From assembly GCA_964618515.1 (NCBI GenBank), contig CAZUAS010000014.1, positions 1 to 39,166 of the forward strand: a stretch of 39,166 bases of DNA. Direction: 5' to 3'. The notes beneath the pieces were generated by a model that did no database searches, was not told where the DNA came from, and was given only the letters and a program-made list of their open reading frames with translations. Both the position numbers and the translations under genes were made by a program. How positions within the stretch are numbered: position 1 is the stretch's first letter; each line of letters opens with the position of its first letter. The stretch is from JAFGNW01 sp964618515 (GTDB taxonomy: Bacteria > Zixibacteria > MSB-5A5 > GN15 > FEB-12). This document shows positions 8,899-16,504 of the stretch, in pieces.

Positions 8899-8914
8899 TG
8901 TGAAAAATATCACA
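8899..8914. promoter_or_regulatory. CRP/FNR-family dyad TGTGA-N6-TCACA
   Basis: The sequence is a perfect match to the CRP/FNR/HcpR-type dyad core. It overlaps the -10 hexamer of a minus-strand promoter candidate, with TTGTTA at 8932-8927, a 17-base spacer and TATTTT at 8909-8904. That promoter would start transcription near 8897, about 350 bases before hdrC. The overlap with the -10 region suggests repression rather than activation. No gene for such a regulator is in this window. Confidence 0.5.
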
Positions 8915-9148
8915 AATAAAATTAAATAACAATACCCCCGGGGGCAATTGATAATAACATTATGCATACCGGCAGGATCTGATATCCCGACCCGGTGAAA
9001 AAAGCAATATAATGCAACACCAATACTTCGCTCACAACTATGACTATCCCAAAAAGTCAAATCACTAACCTACACCTGATTCCGTTAACGAATACACTAC
9101 TGCCATTGTATTCTTTCATAACAACGTTTAAATATATATATTTAATTT

Positions 9149-9176
9149 GGTATGTCAATCGAAATAATGGCATACC
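9149..9176. promoter_or_regulatory. Inverted repeat GGTATG-N16-CATACC
   Basis: The two 6-base arms are perfect and separated by 16 bases. The shape resembles the classical NikR operator of enterobacteria, in which GTATG and CATAC are 18 rather than 16 bases apart. It lies between the hydrogenase operon and the STAS gene, in AT-rich DNA. A nickel-regulator site is possible because NikR is encoded 5 kb away, but the spacing differs and this is only a suggestion. Confidence 0.25.
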
Positions 9177-9358
9177 CTCTTCAAGTACTAACTTTCCATT
9201 CTCAGTGAAACATATCTTTTCAGGAAACATTATAAAAAACAGACCATAACATAAAACTTTTAAAATAAACTTCTTAATATAATTTAACTTAGTAACAGAT
9301 TTGGCCGGACGTTTAAATATAACCAACTACTTGAAATAAAATGCGTAAATAAATCAGA

Positions 9359-9387
9359 TTGCATTCTTTTTGTGTAAATAATATAAT
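9359..9387 (+). promoter_or_regulatory. Sigma-70-type promoter for the STAS gene
   Basis: TTGCAT (9359-9364), a 17-base spacer and TATAAT (9382-9387) form a near-consensus housekeeping promoter. Transcription would start near 9394, leaving a leader of about 65 bases before the STAS start codon. Confidence 0.6.
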
Positions 9388-9458
9388 ATTAACAGGCTAT
9401 TCGGGAAGCGGGTAAATGTGACATAATCTGTCTTCTTATTCTTTACAAAGGAGATAAA

Positions 9459-9797
9459 ATGAAATTCCAAGACCACCTCGAGGGTGACATAGCGGTTTTT
9501 GAGATTTCCGGTAAAATAATGGGAGGTGAAGAAACCACCTTATTTTATGGCCGGATACGCGAATATATCAACCTCAACAAGAATAAAATAATTATAGATT
9601 TAGCTAAAGTAGAATGGATCAACTCGGTAGGCATTGGGGTTCTAATTTCGACCCTGACCACCGTGACCAACGCCAAAGGTCGACTGGCGCTGGTAAATAT
9701 TAAGAAAATTGAGAACCTCCTGAGTGTAACCAGGCTGATTACCGTATTCGAACATTTTGACAGCCGCGATGCCGCCATCAAAGATTTATCAATGTAA
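9459..9797 (+). CDS. STAS-domain protein, anti-sigma-factor-antagonist family
   Basis: This 112-residue single STAS domain resembles SpoIIAA/RsbV, proteins that bind an anti-sigma factor or form part of a partner-switch. The strand-turn motif IIIDLAKVEWINSVGIGVL is present. In canonical members the segment reads D-S-S-G and the second serine is phosphorylated. Here it reads N-S-V-G (residues 55-58), so the phosphorylation site is a valine. The start has a good AAAGGAGA ribosome-binding site. No cognate anti-sigma kinase or phosphatase is adjacent. The gene converges on the FmdE-fusion gene, with four bases between the stops. Confidence 0.85.
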   Translation: MKFQDHLEGDIAVFEISGKIMGGEETTLFYGRIREYINLNKNKIIIDLAKVEWINSVGIGVLISTLTTVTNAKGRLALVNIKKIENLLSVTRLITVFEHFDSRDAAIKDLSM

Positions 9798-9801
9798 AAC
9801 C

Positions 9802-11316
9802 TCAGTCGATGACTTTATCACGGGTAAGGGTCTCATCAAAAATATCCCGTCGGTTCGAATCCAGCCAGTAACGCAGTGACAATCGCCTTATTTCCGAAAA
9901 ATACTCAGGCGTCAGATTGCCGTATTCAGCGATGGCCTGTGCGATATCTTTTCTGATTTGAACCAGGATACTATCCTTAATTTTCAATACCAGCCGGTCA
10001 GCTCCCTTGATAAAAAGGACCCGGGGCGATGACTCACTGTTTTCCACTCTTATCGTACCCCGTCCCAAACTGGCGCCGGTGGCGGCTTGAAGACCATCGT
10101 TAAGACAGCTCAAAGGCGGCTGTAATGAGGCGTAACTGACCACCTCCAGTTCGTCCAGCGATGCCCCCAGAATTTCCCGGGCACGAATACCCATTTTGGC
10201 TCCAAGAATCGAGTAAATACCCAGGTGCCGGTGTAATTCGTTGGTCAGAAGGACGGCGTACCATTCCTCCAGACCATACCTGTGGATCAAATCTGCCGCC
10301 AGGGGGCGGATATCCGCCCGGAGCAATTCCGGCTCGGTCGGGATTTTTTCAAAAATCACCGCTTTACGGACTTTCATATTGTTAAAATCTCCATCTGTGC
10401 AATTCCTCATATAAATTTCACGGGCACTCTTAAGGTCTAAAGACTTCAGAGTGAAAACCGAGCTATGACCTTTAACCGGGTTATAGTCGGCGATTTCCGG
10501 CTCCATCAGGCAAAGAACGGGCGTTTCATCCCAGGCGATAAAATGTCCGCTTTTTAACAGCTTTTGAACATTTGCATGCCCATGAAGTTTTTTAACAAAC
10601 TCCGCCCCTGTTCCGGAGCAGCGGCTTAGAGCATTATATAAGTCGGTATCGAATAATAATAACAGCGAATCCGGCTGACTGTAACAACGCACCGTTATCC
10701 CGGAAGAAAAAACCGCACGGACCGCCAGGGTATCACGAGCCGTATTCCATGAAAGCTCGGCAGAAGATAACGGATTACCGTAAAAAGCCAAACTGCTGAT
10801 TTTCTTTTTAACAGCAGGGTCAGACCGCAGCAATTCCGCCAGGTTGGTCAATGAACCCAGACAAATATAAACCACCGGAGCATCCCGAAAGCTAAAAACC
10901 TCCCTGAGTACTGTTTGTGCATCTTTGAAAATAACGGTCGTATCTATTACGGGGAAATTACCCCAGCCCATGGCTTCCGACATGGTGCGCCATGGCGGAG
11001 CGGGTTCATTTAAAACTCGGCCGACCCCGACAGGTATATCAGTAAAACCCATGAATTTCAGGGCGCGCAAAATATTAACAGCTCCCGATCGGGGGGCACA
11101 GGCGCCATCGCTGGTCACGATTGCCATAATTTGAAAATGGTCGTCCTGTAACAGCAATGTCAGCGCTCGTAAATCATCAAGAGCAACATCAGTGTCGACA
11201 ATAACAGGTATCTTTACCTCATGGGCATAGAGTATCCCCGATGCCCACATGACAAGCATGACTGATCCGACCATGAATAATTTTTTAACCATTGTAAAAA
11301 TCCTGTATGTCGTCAT
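9802..11316 (-). CDS. Exported nucleoside-hydrolase-like / FmdE-like domain fusion
   Basis: This 504-residue protein begins with a signal-peptide-like stretch, MVKKLFMVGSVMLVMWASG, ending near YAH-E. Residues of about 30-330 resemble inosine-uridine-preferring nucleoside hydrolases: PVIVDTDVALDDLRAL keeps the D-x-D-x4-DD calcium/ribose-binding pattern, and VYICLGSLTNLAELL is typical. Residues of about 345-430 resemble FmdE-family domains: ELHRHLGIYSILGAKMG and LQPPLSCLNDGLQAATG followed by LGRGTIRV. The gene is the last of the nickel transporter operon, 13 bases after nikO, with a GGGAG ribosome-binding site at 11316. An exported role in handling a metal-containing or nucleoside-like ligand is my inference. 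The reaction is unknown. Confidence 0.75.
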   Translation of the reverse strand: MTTYRIFTMVKKLFMVGSVMLVMWASGILYAHEVKIPVIVDTDVALDDLRALTLLLQDDHFQIMAIVTSDGACAPRSGAVNILRALKFMGFTDIPVGVGRVLNEPAPPWRTMSEAMGWGNFPVIDTTVIFKDAQTVLREVFSFRDAPVVYICLGSLTNLAELLRSDPAVKKKISSLAFYGNPLSSAELSWNTARDTLAVRAVFSSGITVRCYSQPDSLLLLFDTDLYNALSRCSGTGAEFVKKLHGHANVQKLLKSGHFIAWDETPVLCLMEPEIADYNPVKGHSSVFTLKSLDLKSAREIYMRNCTDGDFNNMKVRKAVIFEKIPTEPELLRADIRPLAADLIHRYGLEEWYAVLLTNELHRHLGIYSILGAKMGIRAREILGASLDELEVVSYASLQPPLSCLNDGLQAATGASLGRGTIRVENSESSPRVLFIKGADRLVLKIKDSILVQIRKDIAQAIAEYGNLTPEYFSEIRRLSLRYWLDSNRRDIFDETLTRDKVID

Positions 11317-11329
11317 CTCTTTCTCCCTT

Positions 11330-12106
11330 CTAATGATTGACTTTTATTTTCCTGCAGATATCGCATAAAAACGAATAGTCCAGGCCGCATTTTTTCAGAA
11401 GTTCCCGGTCCGCGGCGATTTCTTCGGTGCTGCCGACCGCCACGATCTCGCCCTTTTGCAATATTGCCAGACGCTCGCAACAGGCGCACACCGGAAGTAT
11501 CGACTGTGATACCACGATAACCGAAGATTCCAGACTTATAATTATTTCGATAAGCTGACTGACCATGGCCGGGTCGAGATTGGCAAAGGGTTCGTCAAAG
11601 GCGATTACTTCGGGATTACTCACCAGCACCGTCGCCAGAGCAACCCGCTTTCTCTCTCCATAGGAGAGATGATGTGATACTTTTTTTTCAAAACCGTCAA
11701 GATTAAGCCGTTTGAGAACCGCCTTCACCTGCCGGGATACATCGTCACTTTTCACCCCGGCACAGAGCGGCCCGAAAGCTACGTCTTCCTCTACCGTGGG
11801 GTTGAACAACTGGTCATCGGGATTTTGAAACACCAGACCTACTTTTCGTCTTATTTCCTGAAAATTATGTTTTTCAACCTTCAATCCGTTAATCTTCACC
11901 ACCCCCTGTCCCTGCAGGATGCCGTTGAGATGCAAAAGCAGGGTCGATTTACCGGCACCGGATGGTCCTATGATACCCAGTTTCTCTCCCGGACGAACAG
12001 CCAGGGAGATATCTTTCAAAACGGGTGTCCCGGTATTATAAGCAAAATGAAGATGCTCTATCGCAACCATTAAAGGCAAGGCAGTATCCTTTACCTCTGT
12101 TGTCAT
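11330..12106 (-). CDS. nikO: ECF nickel/cobalt transporter ATPase (NikO/CbiO)
   Basis: This is the cytoplasmic ATPase of an energy-coupling-factor importer. The Walker A motif GPSGAGKST, Q-loop VFQNPDDQLF, ABC signature LSYGERKR and Walker B VIAFDEP with the D-loop NLDPA are all visible. The switch region, usually T-H-D, reads V-S-Q-S (Q201), so the conserved H-loop histidine is missing. The start overlaps the nikQ stop by one base (TGATG). The gene set nikM-nikL-nikQ-nikO, together with nikR, points to nickel rather than cobalt as substrate. Confidence 0.92.
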   Translation of the reverse strand: MTTEVKDTALPLMVAIEHLHFAYNTGTPVLKDISLAVRPGEKLGIIGPSGAGKSTLLLHLNGILQGQGVVKINGLKVEKHNFQEIRRKVGLVFQNPDDQLFNPTVEEDVAFGPLCAGVKSDDVSRQVKAVLKRLNLDGFEKKVSHHLSYGERKRVALATVLVSNPEVIAFDEPFANLDPAMVSQLIEIIISLESSVIVVSQSILPVCACCERLAILQKGEIVAVGSTEEIAADRELLKKCGLDYSFLCDICRKIKVNH

Positions 12107-12852
12107 CAGACCATTCCCCTTAAAAGAAGTAATAGTACAATAAAACCAATCATTACTAGACCGTCTTTGAAGGTAAAGGAAAGTTTTCTGTAAACGGGGA
12201 AATTTCCTTCAAAACCCCGGGCCAGCATTGCCTGGTAAACCAGGCGGGAGCGCTCCCAGCTGCGGATAAAGACGAGGGCGGCCTGGTTGCCGTAAAGGGC
12301 TAAAAGCCCACCCGATGGGCGACCTGTCAAGCGGCCTTCGCGAGCGCGACCGGTGCGGAGGGTTTCATCGGTAAGAATAAAAATATAGCGATATGTCAGG
12401 GCCACAATAATATTAAATACAGCAGGACCTTTCATCAGGCGCAGGGCCGCCAGAAGAGTATGCATTCTCTCCGTGGAGGTCAGAACCGTCAGTACCAGTA
12501 ACGCCCAAAAAGCTTTCAGCAAAATCGACAACGGCTGATAAACTATGGTATTGATATCTGACGCTATATCCTGCCCGGTCAAAATCAATGATACCGGTAG
12601 TAATATAACCGCCGCCAGGATAAAAGGTGCTACCACCAGTATTCTTTTAAGGTAATAACCAAGCGGCACCCGGCTTAAAAAAATTACAACCGCCAAAATC
12701 AGATAATAGAGACCGAAGGAAATAATTTCCCCTCGCGGCTCCGACGTTACTATCACCAGAGCCGCCAGGGCGCTGATTATCTTTGCCCGGGGGTCGAGCC
12801 GGTGTACCAGCGAATCCAGACCCGCATATTTGTCCAAAAAGTCGTGACGCAT
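12106..12852 (-). CDS. nikQ: ECF nickel/cobalt transporter transmembrane component (NikQ/CbiQ)
   Basis: This 248-residue integral membrane protein is the T-component that couples ATP hydrolysis to the substrate-binding subunit. Hydrophobic helices occur at about residues 28-75, 90-115, 140-160 and at the C-terminus (VMIGFIVLLLLLRG). The coupling motif appears as ARAREGRL-type (TGRAREGRLTGRP) and SWERSRLVYQAMLARGF, the latter being the conserved A-R-G coupling helix. It lies 10 bases after nikL. Confidence 0.9.
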   Translation of the reverse strand: MRHDFLDKYAGLDSLVHRLDPRAKIISALAALVIVTSEPRGEIISFGLYYLILAVVIFLSRVPLGYYLKRILVVAPFILAAVILLPVSLILTGQDIASDINTIVYQPLSILLKAFWALLVLTVLTSTERMHTLLAALRLMKGPAVFNIIVALTYRYIFILTDETLRTGRAREGRLTGRPSGGLLALYGNQAALVFIRSWERSRLVYQAMLARGFEGNFPVYRKLSFTFKDGLVMIGFIVLLLLLRGMV

Positions 12853-12862
12853 CCCGAGCGCT

Positions 12863-13348
12863 TCACTTATGCAATAATTGTCGTGCCTTATACCAGTAAA
12901 TCAAACCGGTAATTCCAAAAATCAGAGACAACCCCCAGATAAGTTTGAACCAGGTGGGTATTTCGGAAGAGCTGACCGGCCGAGGATTATCTACCACTTC
13001 CATCGCCTTTAACGTCTTTGTTTCTTCATCAAAAAAATCCTCCATAACGACAATCTTTCTCTGCAGGCGATGACCCATTTCATCATCGATGCTTACCTGC
13101 CACTCTCCAGGAGCATCCGGAACGAATGAAAAGATACCGTTGGCATCGGCACGGCCATTTTGAAAAGCGGCTCTGGCGCTGTCCGGCGAAATTATTTCAA
13201 ACACCGCAAATTTAATCGGTTTCCCGCCGGAATACATTACTCTGACAAGAATACAGGGATAATGCATCTCACTTTCTATCTGTACTCCGTGCGCTAAAAT
13301 ATCTCCACCTAAAAGCACCGTCAGTAAAATAAAAGTTTTATATTTCAT
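12863..13348 (-). CDS. nikL: Accessory subunit of nickel ECF transporter (NikL-like)
   Basis: The 161-residue protein has an N-terminal signal-like helix (KTFILLTVLLGGDILAHG), a periplasmic beta-rich middle with a carboxypeptidase-regulatory/DUF4198-like look (VMYSGGKPIKFAVFEI, GIFSFVPDAPGEWQVSI) and one C-terminal membrane helix (FKLIWGLSLIFGITGLIYW). This topology and gene position match the NikL/NikN accessory components described for NikM-type transporters. The start is set at MKYKTF, which has GGAGG nine bases upstream. A start 24 bases earlier would have a longer overlap with nikM and no ribosome-binding site. The symbol is by context and topology, not by a firm motif. Confidence 0.65.
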   Translation of the reverse strand: MKYKTFILLTVLLGGDILAHGVQIESEMHYPCILVRVMYSGGKPIKFAVFEIISPDSARAAFQNGRADANGIFSFVPDAPGEWQVSIDDEMGHRLQRKIVVMEDFFDEETKTLKAMEVVDNPRPVSSSEIPTWFKLIWGLSLIFGITGLIYWYKARQLLHK

Positions 13349-13931
13349 GTCCGTAAACCTCCGGAATTCCAATGTTGAATTTGATAAAGAAAGTTACCAC
13401 GGCGGTGGTTATGATTCCCTCCACGACTCCGGCCAGAAGATACAGAACGGCAATATAATAAATGCCTTTTCCGTACCCGGACAACTCAAATTCGACCGCC
13501 ATCAATCCCGCTGGAATTATCACCCCGACCAGACCGACAGCAAAGGTTCTAAGCGTTGTAAAACGCTTGCCGCTTTTCCATACCAGCCAGCCCGCCAGAG
13601 CACCCAGACCCATATTTATGGTATTTAACCCCACCGACAGCAAACCCCCGTGTTGAAAAATAAGCGCCTGCAAAAGTAAAGCCGCCAACACGACCGGGAT
13701 AACCTTTAAGCCCAGAAGCAAACCGGCCAGACCGAATAAACCAAGATGCAACGAAGTCCCGGCTATAGGAAAATGAATAAGCGAAACCGCAAACAAGGCG
13801 GCTCCGGTCAAACCCATCCGCGGAATATCCTCATTCTCGACTTTCCGACTCAGAGCATAAACCGCTCCCAGCACCAGAATATCGGCTGCCACACAAATCT
13901 CGGTTGCTACAACACCATCGGCAATGTGCAC
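13338..13931 (-). CDS. nikM: ECF nickel/cobalt transporter substrate-binding subunit (NikM/CbiM)
   Basis: This is the S-component that binds the metal. It starts MHIADGVV, and the N-terminal Met-His of the MHIADG signature forms the metal site after the start. The start codon is GTG with GGAG nine bases upstream. Several membrane helices fill the 197 residues, including ALFAVSLIHFPIAGTSLHLGLFGLAGLLLG, with the conserved H-F-P and H-L-G histidines. It is shorter than CbiM proteins that carry CbiN-like tails. It follows nikR by a 99-base gap that holds a dyad. Confidence 0.92.
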   Translation of the reverse strand: MHIADGVVATEICVAADILVLGAVYALSRKVENEDIPRMGLTGAALFAVSLIHFPIAGTSLHLGLFGLAGLLLGLKVIPVVLAALLLQALIFQHGGLLSVGLNTINMGLGALAGWLVWKSGKRFTTLRTFAVGLVGVIIPAGLMAVEFELSGYGKGIYYIAVLYLLAGVVEGIITTAVVTFFIKFNIGIPEVYGHEI

Positions 13932-13983
13932 TTTCTTTTCTCCGGTCAGTACTTTCCTGTTATTCTTTTAATCATATTAAAAT

Positions 13984-14008
13984 TAACACGTTATTTATTT
14001 TCGTGTTA
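13984..14008. promoter_or_regulatory. Dyad TAACACG-N11-CGTGTTA between nikR and nikM
   Basis: The 7-base arms are perfect. The site lies 53 bases upstream of the nikM start and just after the nikR stop. A metal-regulator operator fits the position. On the minus strand the second arm is followed by ATTTTAATAT, so a weak terminator for nikR is an alternative reading. Confidence 0.4.
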
Positions 14009-14030
14009 CCAGTCGTTAAAAAAATTGCTT

Positions 14031-14435
14031 TTACCCCGCCGTGGCGATATTAACCGAGGCATGCTTCACACCCTTGACAGCGCGAAGTTTGTTGTTCAGT
14101 TCCTCTATTTCTTCTGCCATCCCTCGGGCAATCACGATTTCCAGACAGTTGTGCCGGTCCAGGTGCACATGCTGCGAAGAGATGATATGGTGATGGAACT
14201 GATGCTGGATCCGGGTTAAGCGGCTCAGCAGTTCCCGCTTACGATGGTCATAGACCAGACTGATAGTGCCAACCACCTCCCGTCCTTCCATTTTATCCTG
14301 TTCCATCAGACTGTTATAAATCAAATCAGCCAGGGCTTTGGAACGGGTTGGGTAACCTTTGTGCTTTATACTTTTATCAAAGCGTTCCAAAAGCTGTCTT
14401 TCAAGGGAAACGCCGAATCTTACCAACCTTGACAT
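14031..14435 (-). CDS. nikR: Nickel-responsive regulator NikR
   Basis: NikR is a ribbon-helix-helix repressor of nickel uptake. The N-terminal RHH segment reads VRFGVSLERQLLERFD. The C-terminal ACT-like domain keeps the nickel ligands in the pattern HHHIISSQHVHLDRHNC, equivalent to His76, His87, His89 and Cys95 of E. coli NikR. The length of 134 residues is normal. It heads the nickel operon, with GGAAG five bases before the ATG, and probably controls its own promoter and nikM. Confidence 0.95.
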   Translation of the reverse strand: MSRLVRFGVSLERQLLERFDKSIKHKGYPTRSKALADLIYNSLMEQDKMEGREVVGTISLVYDHRKRELLSRLTRIQHQFHHHIISSQHVHLDRHNCLEIVIARGMAEEIEELNNKLRAVKGVKHASVNIATAG

Positions 14436-14455
14436 ATAAACTTCCGGATATTACA

Positions 14456-14490
14456 TTTTTACAAATTCATAACACAATAATCTGTAAAAA
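14456..14490. promoter_or_regulatory. Dyad TTTTTACA-N19-TGTAAAAA upstream of nikR
   Basis: The 8-base arms are perfect and lie 21-55 bases upstream of the nikR start. A third copy of TTTTTACA lies nearby, around 14534-14541. An autoregulatory NikR operator is the simplest reading. It differs in sequence from the dyad before nikM, so at most one of the two is likely to be the main NikR box. Confidence 0.35.
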
Positions 14491-14592
14491 GCAAGCTTTG
14501 TCATTAAATTTTTTATGAATATTGTCTAAAAAAAGTAATTTTTACAGTTTTAAAGTAGTCGTAAGTTATTCAGTTCAGGAAAAGAGAGTTTT

Positions 14593-16494
14593 TTAAACCC
14601 GGACCTTTTCCGAACAACTCTCTTTCGGCTCGACAGGAGTTTCTTCTCCCGTATGCAGGCATTGTGACCAGATACTGTACATTTCATCCTCGCGTGTTCG
14701 GGAATTGATGACCAGGTTGGCTTTACCGGCTTTAATCAAGTTCCGGAAACATTTCAGAAGAACCGGGTCAAAAGAACTGCCGGATTCTTTTTCCATTATT
14801 TCCAGCGCCTTATCCGTATCATAAGCCGGCCGATACACTCTGTCCGACGTCAGGGCATCGAAGACATCGGCAATACTGATTATCCGCATCCCGAGAGTAA
14901 CGTCTTCACCCTTCAATCCATGAGGATAACCTGTCCCGTCCAGCTTTTCATGGTGATGTAATATTAACGGTTTGATATCCCAGGGAAATTCCATTCCCCG
15001 CAACATTTCCACTCCCCAGCCGGGGTGCTGCTTGATCAACTCAAACTCTTCCGGCGTGAGTTTGCCGTTTTTATTCAGGACGCAGTCATCGATTTTAATC
15101 TTACCGATATCATGCAACAGAGCTGCCGCCACGATAGATTTTATCATGTTCGACTTGAGACTCAATTCCTTAGCCAGAAGCAGGGCGAAAGAAGCCACCC
15201 GGTCGGAATGACCCTTGGTGTATTTATCCTTGAGGTCGACCTTCTGAGACATAAGGTCGAAAATTTCCAGGTATAATTCTTCAATCGACTTAATAATTTT
15301 CTCGATTTCGACCTGCTTACCTTCCGCCTTGAGTTGATTGTAAATGTGGTACGAGGCTTCGAGATCGGCCAGGGAATCAAGGTGCCGGTCCATATCCCTG
15401 AGAACAATCCCCCGCTCCATCAACACTTCCGCCTCGAGGAATTTCGCCCCGATTTCCCGGCTGATAGTGAGTCCTTCCTCGAAGAAATCAAGGGCGGCTT
15501 TATGGTCTTTTCGATGGCGGGCTATTTTACCGAAAATCTTTTTGGTTTCCACCAGATTACCGTTGACCAGGCTGGAATCAAGCAGGTACCGGTGGGCTTT
15601 CTGACAATGATATTCGGCCTCGGAAAGCTGCCCGCGTTTAATGTATAAATCGGCAAGATTGATATCGACAATCAGGATTAACGTGGCATCGTTGATATTG
15701 GTCCCGGTTTCATGGGCTTTCTTAAAATATTCAAATGCCTCGTCATTCATACCCTGTTCCGACAGGGTGATAGCCAGATTATTTTCAGTATAAGCCCGCT
15801 TGCGAATTTCCTGACCGGCTTCATATATCAAAAGCGACTCCCGGTATAATTCCAGCGCCCGCCGCCAGTTGCCGCGCATATTCATTATTGTCCCCAGGTT
15901 GTTGATGAGGTCGGCATAGAGCAAACGGTCACCGGTCTCCCGGGCGGTTTTAATGGCTTCATCATAAGTAAGTTCCGCTTCTTCGAATTCGCCCAGCTCC
16001 ACATAAACCACGCCCAGATTCCTCAGAGCTTTGCACATCCCTTCCGGGTCGTTCAGGCGGCGGTAGGCGCCGATTGCCCTCTGCAGGTAACCCAGCGCCC
16101 GGTCATGGTCCCCTTGCTTGGCTAAAAGCTGACCAATCTGGGTGAAAGTTTCCGATTTTAAAGAAAGATAGGTATTATCGCGACAGAGGTTCAGTATTTT
16201 CTGGTATTCCTTGATGGCCAGTTCGTACTTGCCCTGGAAGGCGAAAGCTTTCCCCTTTTCCTTATGTAAATCAAGCCGGAGTTCCCTTGAGAACTCCGGC
16301 AAGCCTTGAGCGTCCCATATTTCTTCAAGGGACCTCAGATGTTCGATGGCTTTCTCGAACTTGTAGGTTTTATTTGCTTCCCGGGCCAGATTCAGAAGAT
16401 TCTGTATACTTTTAACCCAGTCCGGTTCAACCTGAGATGAATTTCGTGAGAAAATATCATCCAGTTTGACTTTCACTCTCGCTGTCATAAGCAT
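14593..16494 (-). CDS. TPR-repeat / HD-GYP domain protein (predicted c-di-GMP phosphodiesterase)
   Basis: The first 400 or so of 633 residues are tandem tetratricopeptide repeats (for example ALRNLGVVYVELGEFEEAE, INNLGTIMNMRGNWRRALE), which act as a protein-interaction scaffold. The C-terminal part is an HD-GYP domain with GHSDRV, HDIGK (H461-D462), HHEKLDGTGYP (GYP at 522-524) and ADVFDALTSDR. The metal-binding residues are kept, so c-di-GMP hydrolysis is likely. There is no signal peptide or membrane helix. It is the third gene behind the sigma-54 promoter at 18240-18254. The start could be the ATG at 16494 or the one six bases later; neither has a strong ribosome-binding site. Confidence 0.85.
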   Translation of the reverse strand: MLMTARVKVKLDDIFSRNSSQVEPDWVKSIQNLLNLAREANKTYKFEKAIEHLRSLEEIWDAQGLPEFSRELRLDLHKEKGKAFAFQGKYELAIKEYQKILNLCRDNTYLSLKSETFTQIGQLLAKQGDHDRALGYLQRAIGAYRRLNDPEGMCKALRNLGVVYVELGEFEEAELTYDEAIKTARETGDRLLYADLINNLGTIMNMRGNWRRALELYRESLLIYEAGQEIRKRAYTENNLAITLSEQGMNDEAFEYFKKAHETGTNINDATLILIVDINLADLYIKRGQLSEAEYHCQKAHRYLLDSSLVNGNLVETKKIFGKIARHRKDHKAALDFFEEGLTISREIGAKFLEAEVLMERGIVLRDMDRHLDSLADLEASYHIYNQLKAEGKQVEIEKIIKSIEELYLEIFDLMSQKVDLKDKYTKGHSDRVASFALLLAKELSLKSNMIKSIVAAALLHDIGKIKIDDCVLNKNGKLTPEEFELIKQHPGWGVEMLRGMEFPWDIKPLILHHHEKLDGTGYPHGLKGEDVTLGMRIISIADVFDALTSDRVYRPAYDTDKALEIMEKESGSSFDPVLLKCFRNLIKAGKANLVINSRTREDEMYSIWSQCLHTGEETPVEPKESCSEKVRV

Positions 16495-16504
16495 TAATCC
16501 GGCG

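Larger units (their letters stand above)
8549..9458. other. Gene-free regulatory region between hdrC (-) and the STAS gene (+)
   Basis: No convincing gene is seen in these 910 bases. The part nearest hdrC holds a terminator-like hairpin and a pseudoknot-capable fold. The middle part has a CRP/FNR-type dyad over a candidate minus-strand promoter. The AT-rich part nearest the STAS gene holds a GGTATG/CATACC dyad and a good plus-strand promoter. Each is listed separately. Open frames of 81-119 codons here have no ribosome-binding site and no recognisable motif. Confidence 0.7.

Noticed and set aside
8701..9060. 119-codon minus-strand open frame upstream of hdrC
   Set aside because: It has no ribosome-binding site or recognisable motif, crosses the CRP/FNR dyad and the promoter candidate, and overlaps the pseudoknot-capable fold. 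A decayed gene fragment cannot be excluded, but nothing supports a live gene.
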